A stretch of 64,000 nt of DNA from Patiria pectinifera (Eukaryota > Echinodermata > Asteroidea > Valvatida > Asterinidae). The notes below the pieces were generated by a model, which saw only the letters and a list, made by a program, of their open reading frames with translations, did not search any database and was not told the DNA's origin. Each line of letters opens with the position of its first letter. Within the stretch, counting starts at the first letter, position 1. Below, piece after piece: positions 56,916 through 64,000 of the stretch. Location: contig CM057141.1 in NCBI GenBank assembly GCA_029964075.1, forward strand, positions 4,898,001 to 4,962,000, written 5' to 3'. The translations under genes and the position numbers were made by a program.

Positions 56916-57276
56916 GTTGGTGGTAATTTCTTATAATTCAGCCCTATCTTATAGAGTACAGCGCCCTCTGTTGATATGGATTGCCGCCGGCAAACCTTTT
57001 ACGTAAGCTTGCCGGCATAACCTCCAGCAATATATCCACTATCTAAATTGTTCCTCTTCCCTTTTCCTTTAATTGTACCTTAACTTTTTCGCAACAGCTC
57101 TCATTGGTTTTGTACACGTTTTCAAATCGAGGTCGTCCTCGATTTGGTTCCTCAGCTTCCTCAAGTTCCTGTCCTCGATTCACTGACATGACAAAAAGCC
57201 TTAGGAGCTCGCACCAGTTTTCATACCACCGACCAAACGCTAAATCCAATGATCCCCATCTGGAACGTCAACGATC

Positions 57277-57381
57277 CCCATCTGGAACGACCTGCCAAAC
57301 ACTATCATCACCATACCCGACTTAAACCAGTTTAAACAAGCCTTAGTAGACCACGTCATTGGGGAGGGAACCAAAACCTAA
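57277..57381 (+). pseudogene. LINE reverse-transcriptase C-terminal fragment
   Basis: The frame reads PIWNDLPNTIITIPDLNQFK, then QALVDHVIGEGTKT and a stop. The WNxLP...FK pattern is the usual C-terminal end of non-LTR retrotransposon ORF2 in CR1/L2/Jockey-type LINEs. Upstream, the reading frame is broken, and a 22-bp block (GATCCCCATCTGGAACG) is duplicated at 57251 and 57273. A short GATACA-rich tail follows to about 57490. It is a 5'-truncated dead copy. Confidence 0.7.
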
Positions 57382-58107
57382 GTCAACTAGCTCCAGCACA
57401 GCCGCCCCAACTCTAGCGGGATGCGGATTCTACCGTTTAGCTGGAGCAACTGATACAGATACAGACTCATTTATATTACAGATACAGATACATGACTGAT
57501 GATGTTGATTGTTGTTGTTGCACGTGTGTGTCATCGATTTACACCATAAACAAACGCACAGAATGAAGTGGCATAATATATCGATAAACTTACCATAAAC
57601 TGGTCTTCCCTTGAAGTTGAAGGCAAACGTTTCGGGGCAAAGCACCGTTCGTAAAATCTACAATCTGCAGTGAGTGCGAGTTGAAAGTTGAAACACGTGA
57701 GGACTTACGATTCTCTTCTTCCGGGTTTTCCCTACTGTCACTTGAGGGCGCTCTACATAAAAACGCTAAGTTTCATTGGGGGTGGACTAAAATCCCATAG
57801 ACACCAGTGTTAAATCCCCATACTTCAAAATTCTTTTAAAATACTCAGAACTCCCATATGTATTCATGCTGCACAGAAAAATGATGGTCAACATGACATC
57901 TTTCAATTTCTTTTCAATTTTTGGTGGGTGGACCCTTGACTTTTTGGAAACATTCTCACCCAAAAAATGAAGACCACCCCTAACACGAACGATGTTTCCA
58001 AAACTGGAAAAGAGGCCATTTTTAAAAAAGATCTCTCCATAACTAAATAGCGCTACTTTCGAACGCAATAGCATCCAAAATGCTCAGAATTGGAAGTCCC
58101 AAGTCCA

Positions 58108-58172
58108 GGCCGGAGGTAAATTGCCATATGGCCAGAGGTACAGTGCCATATGGCCAGAAGTACAATGCCATA
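58108..58172. repeat. Short tandem repeat (about 25 bp x 2.5)
   Basis: The unit TGCCATATGGCCAGAGGTAC occurs twice with small changes, followed by a third partial TGCCATAT. It is non-coding. Confidence 0.6.
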
Positions 58173-59281
58173 TCTTCCATGGCTCTCAGAACTACATAAT
58201 AATTTGAGTGTATAACTTTTATTCATGAGCTCGGCGGACACCTGCCAAATTTGTCAGTATTGAAATGCATTTGTCTTTCAAGTTGTCACTGAATTTTTGT
58301 CTCTAACGTTTGCGAAAAAAATATTGAAAGTCAGGAATCTCCATAGGTTAATGCTTAAAGTTGGTGTATACGTGCTTTTTTTGGGTGTGGCCCCTTGGAA
58401 AATAGATTTTGAAATTGAATTGATAATTTTCTAGCATTACATTAGTTATGAGCTTTCTTATGAGACATCGCAGGAAAAAAAAACGGCTTATGACAAGCAA
58501 TCAATTGGTTAATTTCAACTTTTGAATTAAGAGCGGGACGCTCCTAATCATTCTGAATAATGTGCACAATATCTGAACTGGAGCGCGCCATTTGAAACCA
58601 ATTTTTAAAACTGTGTAAAGGCCTGCAAAACCAAACAAGCAAATTTATTTGTTACAGCACATTATGTTTCTTTAAATTTCGTTCGGGTAAGAACATCGAA
58701 ATTTTGAAAAAGCACGAACTTTAAGGATTTAGCCGAGCCCTTGGCGTTATTAATGATATATCACAGGGAATACAGATGCATCCAATTCTAGAGATCTTCT
58801 CCTTCGACTGATAATTATAACCAAATTAACCGTTCCATTACCTTAAGCACTGCATCAGGAATGTTTACATTAATCACACTGATCAAACTTAATGGCTCTC
58901 CGAAGCAAGTGCACCCGGACTCTGAACCGCCGCGAGTGCAATCAGTCATGTAGATGCATCATTATCACCGGAGCTGCAAAAAAACACGCTCTTTTGTCAA
59001 TTTAGTCGGTCGGCAAACAGAACCACCACGGAAGCATGGATGATAATAATTCTGAAAGAAAAAAAATCATTTGAAAATGGGAAATGTTTGCTGTTTTGTC
59101 TAGCCTTCACACATGCAAGTTTTTCTTTTCTTTTATCGTGTTTGTTTTTGGGGAAAAGGTAAAGAGGAGACGAACTTGAATTCACAGGAACGGAGTACCC
59201 ATCTCTCTTACGAAGCGATTGGGCCAGACTCGAGTCAATGAAATGCTGCTGCTGTGGGGGGGGGGGGGGGGGATTTGTCAC

Positions 59282-59479
59282 ACCTCCTCCATAGCAAGTC
59301 TCATACCTTCCAAGCATTGAATAATGCCGGTACCCATTTAGCACCCGTGTTGATGAGAGGAGTAATTGAGCGCCTTACTCAAGGGCACAATACGCGTGGC
59401 CACAGCGGGGCTCGAACCTACAATCTCACGATCATGAACCCTGTGCTCTACCGCGTACCGCTACACCACACGCGCCCTG
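59282..59479 (-). mobile_element. tRNA-derived SINE, minus strand
   Basis: Read on the minus strand it has GTGTGGTGTAGCGGTACGCG (box A region) and GGTTCGAGCCC (box B, plus 59408-59418). TGTGCCCTTGAGTAAGGCGC follows and matches the body motif of the SINE at 7768. The 3' part decays near 59282. Confidence 0.7.
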
Positions 59480-60071
59480 TTGGGGGGGGGGGGGTCGCTA
59501 AAGGCGTAAGGTCCTTCTCTGTATTAGTTAAATTTACATTGCCTTGCGGCCTCAAATTGAATACATTATTTTAATCGTTAGATACCAATATAATGTGGTG
59601 TTTCATTAACACATTTGTTGCAATATCACGGTCCTTTGTCCTTTTTGGTCGTTTTGTTCAACCGTTTACCGCCCCAATTTTGCTAACAACCCAACAAATC
59701 CCATCCCCTTTCCATGGCATCATCACTAATTATTGTTCATCCCAGAAACGGAAATAGCCAAAACCAAAGAATTTCGAATTACCTTTTTAACGTAAGTTGC
59801 CACCCTGGCCAGATAGTCAGCAGGCCACTAATGGAATCTACACTGACGACATTGATAACTATAGATTGTGCATGACGCCACACAAGCTGAAATAAATTTC
59901 TTGTTTTTGTTCTTTAAAAAAGTCGATTTCAGCATAAATGGTTATGCATGGAAAATTTATAAACTCCACGAATTGTGCCCTTGGTAATCCAGACATACAC
60001 AATTAAAAATCAGAGACAGTGAGTACCGTGCCCGGAATCCACTGAACAATTCTGTGAAAGATTGTAGGAAA

Positions 60072-60088
60072 ATGGCGCCGATTGATCC
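60072..60088 (+). CDS. Possible first coding exon (MAPIDP) of an unseen gene
   Basis: ATGGCGCCGATTGATCC is followed directly by a consensus donor GTAAGTGA at 60089. The context AAAATGGCGCC is good for initiation and also resembles a YY1-type core. It would encode six residues and leave phase 2. I could not find a convincing next exon before base 64000, so the gene would have to extend beyond the window. Confidence 0.25.
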
Positions 60089-60609
60089 GTAAGTGAAGTA
60101 GGCCCACTCAAGCCAATTAAGCAGCGGCTACCCCGGGGCGAAAACGCTGTATTTTAACATCATCTGGATGTTTAGGAATTAGAGTCCCTTCTTTTTTTCC
60201 CCCGATCGGTTGGCGACACATTAAAGGAGTAGCCGAACGAAAAACCTTGTCTGAGCTTAATCTTTAATTCCCTTCTCCCTTGTTTTCCTTTAAAAAAATA
60301 CCTTTCATACCAATAAAAGCAAATAGGCTAATTGTAATTATTTCAAACATCTCGCCATTATTATACAATATTCAAATCTGTGGAGATTATAATGATAACT
60401 TTTTTTCTTGAATTCGAATGAAAAGTCAAAACAAAACAAAACCAAAATTTGCACATGGTTGAAGGCGAAACTCACGCATGCGCACGTGCATACTTGTAAC
60501 ATCAAAAATTCATATTAAACATCATAATTATAAAACAAGAAGTTGATATGTTCAGAAGTTAAGACTATACATATTTTTGTTTGTTCACTACGTAGTTTTG
60601 GCACGTTTT

Positions 60610-61035
60610 CGTCATCGGCACCACGATTTCTGTATTTTACAGAACCGGGATATTTTTGGTTTCACGAACTGACATCCTCCATACAGTGCGGCACTTTTAG
60701 AGCGCACACCGTACATTTTCGCTTTCACAAACTGACACTGACCTTGATTTCATCAATTAAAACGGTTTTTAATTAAATGTTTGTGTATTAAAGCATCCAA
60801 GTATACGGATGGATTAAATTCGTGTAAAACCTTTCAAACCGTTTTTCTCCCTTCTGTATTGCCGCATCATGCCGCCCAGGTGTCAGTTCGTGAAAACGAA
60901 AATCTTCCTATTTTGCGTCAGTGCGCGCACTATACCGGGTGAAATTCGTGAAACTGAAATTGTTGATTAGGCCCTACGTGGTTTTCACGAACTGACACAC
61001 ACTTGCGCGTGCGTGTCAGTTCGCGGCGCCGATGA
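60610..61035. mobile_element. Probable MITE built from repeated inverted CACGAACTGACA motifs
   Basis: TTTCACGAACTGACA-type motifs occur at 60660, 60723 (CACAAACTGACAC) and 60982, and the inverse TGTCAGTTCGTGAAAACGAA at 60881, with partial forms near 60943 and 61013. The ends TCATCGGCACCACGA and (inverse) TCATCGGCGCCGCGA form imperfect terminal repeats. Confidence 0.6.
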
Positions 61036-61869
61036 ACTTTCAACCTCCGCCCCCGAAAAAAATCTCAAAATGCCAACAATAACCAATCTAAGATCCAACA
61101 AATCTATGTTCTCTACATACCACGCATTTTCCTCTAATGTTTTTGACGTCTCTCGTCTCACCAATTGAGTAGTACTTTTGTAAATTTATGTTTAATTGGA
61201 ACGTCAAATATGAAACGAGCGACAAAATATCACTGGACGGAACGATGGCATGGTATACAGAAAGAAAACTTCACAACATTGAACAGCAAAATAGTAGTTC
61301 AGAACTGTTTAACATGCAGTGGCGAAATATTTAAACGAGCATTGCTCCTTTAACGACCGGACCCGATTCAACAAAATGATCTTAATAATGGGAGAAAACA
61401 ATTCTAGCTGGAGATTCTTAACTGATAATATTGTGTTTACAATTCACATGTAAAAGGTCGTTATCTCAGACACAACAATACGCCAAACCAGAACAGCAGG
61501 GGACGGGAACGAAATACAATCGATGCTTTAAAACATTTTAGGGGGCCTAGCGGTTATGTGAACAGGAATGAAATTGTTATCCCTCGTTAAAGTTACCAAT
61601 GAGTACAGACCATTTGAATGGCGGCCATCTTGGAGGGCTGTGCTTTTCTTCCACATGAATACGCACGAATTTACCTTCCGTTGTTAATGAACTAAAATGA
61701 TAACACCACCTCCAAAATGGAAGCTATATTCAAAGAGTCTATAAGTAAATGTATTCGAAGTGTAAGTATATAATCACTTCACACTCATAATGGGGCACCG
61801 TAGTGTATGTATGGCAACAGCAATGTGACATCTATCGATCAAGATTTGAAACCAAAAACAGACTGGTTT

Positions 61870-62155
61870 ATGACTCGTGACTCGGACTCGGACTCGAATC
61901 CGACTCGAGTCCCATTTTCCGTGACTCGGACTCGGACTCGAGTCACGATGACAAATGGCTGGGACGCGAGTCACGATGACAAAATTGACTCTGACTCGGA
62001 CTCGGCCCTTCACGCGGACTCGGACTCGAGTCCGACTGGAGTCCCATTTTCCGTGACTCGGACTCGGACTCCAGTCACGATGACAAATGATTCGAACTCA
62101 GACTCGCCTCTGCGGACTCGAACTTGAGCTCGCACTCGACCTGCGTGACTCGGGA
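61870..62155 (+). repeat. GACTCG-rich degenerate tract with internal duplication
   Basis: Runs of GGACTCGGACTCG alternate with AGTCCCATTTTCCGTGACTC and GTCACGATGACAAATG. The latter blocks occur twice (about 61909-61957 and 62040-62088), giving a ~131-bp duplicated unit. The translated Asp-Ser and Thr-Arg runs are repeat artefacts. Confidence 0.8.
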
Positions 62156-63456
62156 CCCGACCAAAATTACCACAAATCACTTATTGTTTTTTTAACAATG
62201 TAATTACAAATTTTGTTGAAGGCGATACTCTCCTGAGCAAGCGATACAGTCTGTGCGGTGCAGTAGACACGCATTTAAGTACTGTACATACACAGCGCGT
62301 CCGGCTGGTTTGTTTCAGACATATATATCTGGGAAATAGAAACATGTACCCCAGCGTCCACAATTGATACTGTTTGGTTACCAAATTATCCTTTCCTGAT
62401 ACTAGTGCCTTGCCTTATTTGACATGTTATACATGTATTTTCAGATTTGTGAATGACATAATCAACCAATTCCTTTATTTATTATGGTTATGTTGGAGTT
62501 TTTTCTTCAATGAAACATCATGCTCAGTAAATATTGTAAGGCGGAAATTTATATTCTTACATATGCCATAATACCAACTCTAATAAAAACCCTCTCTCAT
62601 TGAAACAAACCCTGAATCCCAGTAACTTGTACCAAAAAGTTTCGCAATCTGTTTAAAAATAGCCCTTTCTAGTTAATTACTCATCGTTCCGTTTCCAAGA
62701 TGATCACCAAATATTTTCAGCAATATCGGTGAGTAATTCTTTGCCAGAAGAAGCACTGCGCATGCGCGTGTGAGACTACCATGAAAGCTAGGTCGGTCCG
62801 TCCGTCCGTCGTTAGGTCTCCGTCTGTCTTTTGTCTCTAAATCATTTTGTCGCTAAATCATTTTGTCGCTTTCACGTCGTCTGCATTATTTACAAAGAAA
62901 GTAGTGATAATACAATCAGCAGCACCCTTTTAAAAAGCGATTGGAGGAAAAAAAACATCATAAATTTCGAGTCTTCTGTTACACCCCTTTCTAATTATGT
63001 AAAGACAGAGAAAGATGATAATTTTTTTAGTGTCTTCTTCGATGATGGGCTCCCTATGAGAAACTTCGGTACATATTTGTAAATAAATTTGGCAAAAACC
63101 AACTATGACGGAGTTCACTTAAATCGCCAAACAAATTAAAAGTCTCGACCTTCGTTTTTACTTCATATTAATTTAAAAACATATTTTTATACAAAACATA
63201 ATTGTCCATGACGAGTTTTATAGACTTAACAATTATTGTACCTCTGTCTTGGATTCTTTGGACTTTGAAAACACGAAAACACGAAAACAAACAGCAGTAA
63301 ACTCAACAACCATGACAATCGTGTCGTGTACCGTGCTCGAAACAGCTGATCGTCTGCTAGTTCGCTGCTCCCATTCGTGTGTAAAAACATGGTGAAAATA
63401 GCGTGGGTACCAGCGATAGAAGCGTTTCACACCGTACGTACCGATACGTACAAAAT

Positions 63457-63504
63457 CATGGCACACTCCCTGTGTACGTGATATCCCACAGGGAGTGTGC
63501 CATG
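63457..63504. repeat. Perfect 18-bp-arm hairpin
   Basis: CATGGCACACTCCCTGTG (63457-63474) pairs exactly with 63487-63504 around a 12-bp loop. Nearby, TTTTATAGACTTAACA recurs at about 63215 and 63507, and CCTCTGTCTTG at 63241 is inverted near 63559, suggesting a larger composite repeat. Confidence 0.7.
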
Positions 63505-64000
63505 ACTTTTTATAGACTTAACATGTGATCGTTCTAGGCCAATGAAAATACAGTATTCAAGACAGAGGTAAAACAATAACCCATGATTTAACATGAAATT
63601 TCAAGCGTGTTCGTATTAAGCAAGTAGACCCATAAGGTTGACAGAAGACTGAAAATGCCGCATCCACCGCAAACACCACTTTAAGTTGAAGATGCTGTCC
63701 AAGGCGAGCTGAAAAAAAGGTTGACTCTGGCTCATAAACTATCAGAGGCCGTCCAATCGGGGCTCAAAGAAGCTAGAGGTAACCAGCGCCCTCTGGGGAC
63801 GAGTGAACCCCCAAGGTTTACAGTCGTTGGTCTAATTTCGCCCGAAGACTGAAAATCAGCTTCCACCGCAATTGAACACTTCGAACAGAAGACGCTTTGT
63901 GCCAACTTCAAGACAGTACTTGTCAACAACAACGCAAGAGTGTGTTTCTTTCTCTTAAAAAAACTATTCTATGGGTGGAAGATCCGCCGTATAGATTCTG

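Larger units (their letters stand above)
52231..60071. other. Downstream intergenic region
   Basis: It contains an inverted Kolobok-like MITE, a hAT-type MITE, a possible larger TTAAAGGG element, a LINE tail, a SINE and several T-run/G-run tracts (for example 53609-53640 and 59256-59274). Otherwise I see no gene. Confidence 0.5.
60089..64000. other. Right end of window, no confirmed gene
   Basis: It holds the CACGAACTGACA element, the GACTCG tract and the 18-bp hairpin. A motif GAAGACTGAAAAT followed by TCCACCGCAA occurs twice about 200 bp apart (63645, 63844). I see no coding exon. Confidence 0.45.

Noticed and set aside
61807..62127. Asp-Ser/Thr-Arg repeat open frame
   Set aside because: It is produced by the GACTCG tract, which reads open in several frames and both strands.

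Overview
The window is animal nuclear DNA, not microbial. It has AT-rich long introns, GT-AG splice junctions, tRNA-derived SINEs, many small TIR elements, a 166-bp satellite and TTAGGG-type interstitial telomeric motifs. The ribosome-biogenesis gene is of metazoan type, and the secreted beta-lactamase-like protein recalls marine-invertebrate proteins such as the shell-matrix protein gigasin-6. I favour a marine invertebrate deuterostome, probably an echinoderm. That placement is inference and cannot be proved here.

Layout. Bases 1-4790 are the end of a satellite array of about 29 units of ~166 bp, with older units repeated as multi-unit blocks. Bases 6372-25068 on the minus strand hold a three-exon gene for a 111-residue protein that I identify as RBIS (C8orf59), a small ribosome-biogenesis factor. 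The coding exons are 153, 117 and 66 bp, separated by introns of about 5.0 and 13.3 kb full of MITEs and SINEs. Bases 26.5-27.35 kb carry CRE, CCAAT-type and YY1-like motifs and may be its promoter. Bases 28-38 kb are intergenic and dense in non-autonomous transposons. Bases 38430-51397 on the plus strand hold a two-exon gene. A signal-peptide exon is joined across a 10.8-kb intron to one 2-kb exon that encodes a serine beta-lactamase/transpeptidase-like domain plus a C-terminal region resembling bacterial tandem repeat domain 1. The predicted protein has 713 residues. Bases 52-64 kb hold repeats, a LINE reverse-transcriptase tail and one possible first exon (60072-60088).

The main novelty is a family of short elements in which a telomere-repeat core (TTAGGG)n is flanked by inverted 16-17-bp minisatellites built on CCTATGTTCC/GGAACATAGG. 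Three copies (28653-28805, 31289-31560, 31846-31981) share the same termini and have 9-bp target-site duplications, one perfect and two with a single mismatch. This shows they are mobile units and not degenerate chromosome-end fusions. Two related loci (15.5 kb, 22.5-23.1 kb) look like another subfamily, one of which has expanded into a 0.5-kb minisatellite.

The two genes show no sign of working together. RBIS is a housekeeping nucleolar factor and the other gene encodes a secreted enzyme-like protein. Almost all other open frames in the window are chance or repeat-derived.
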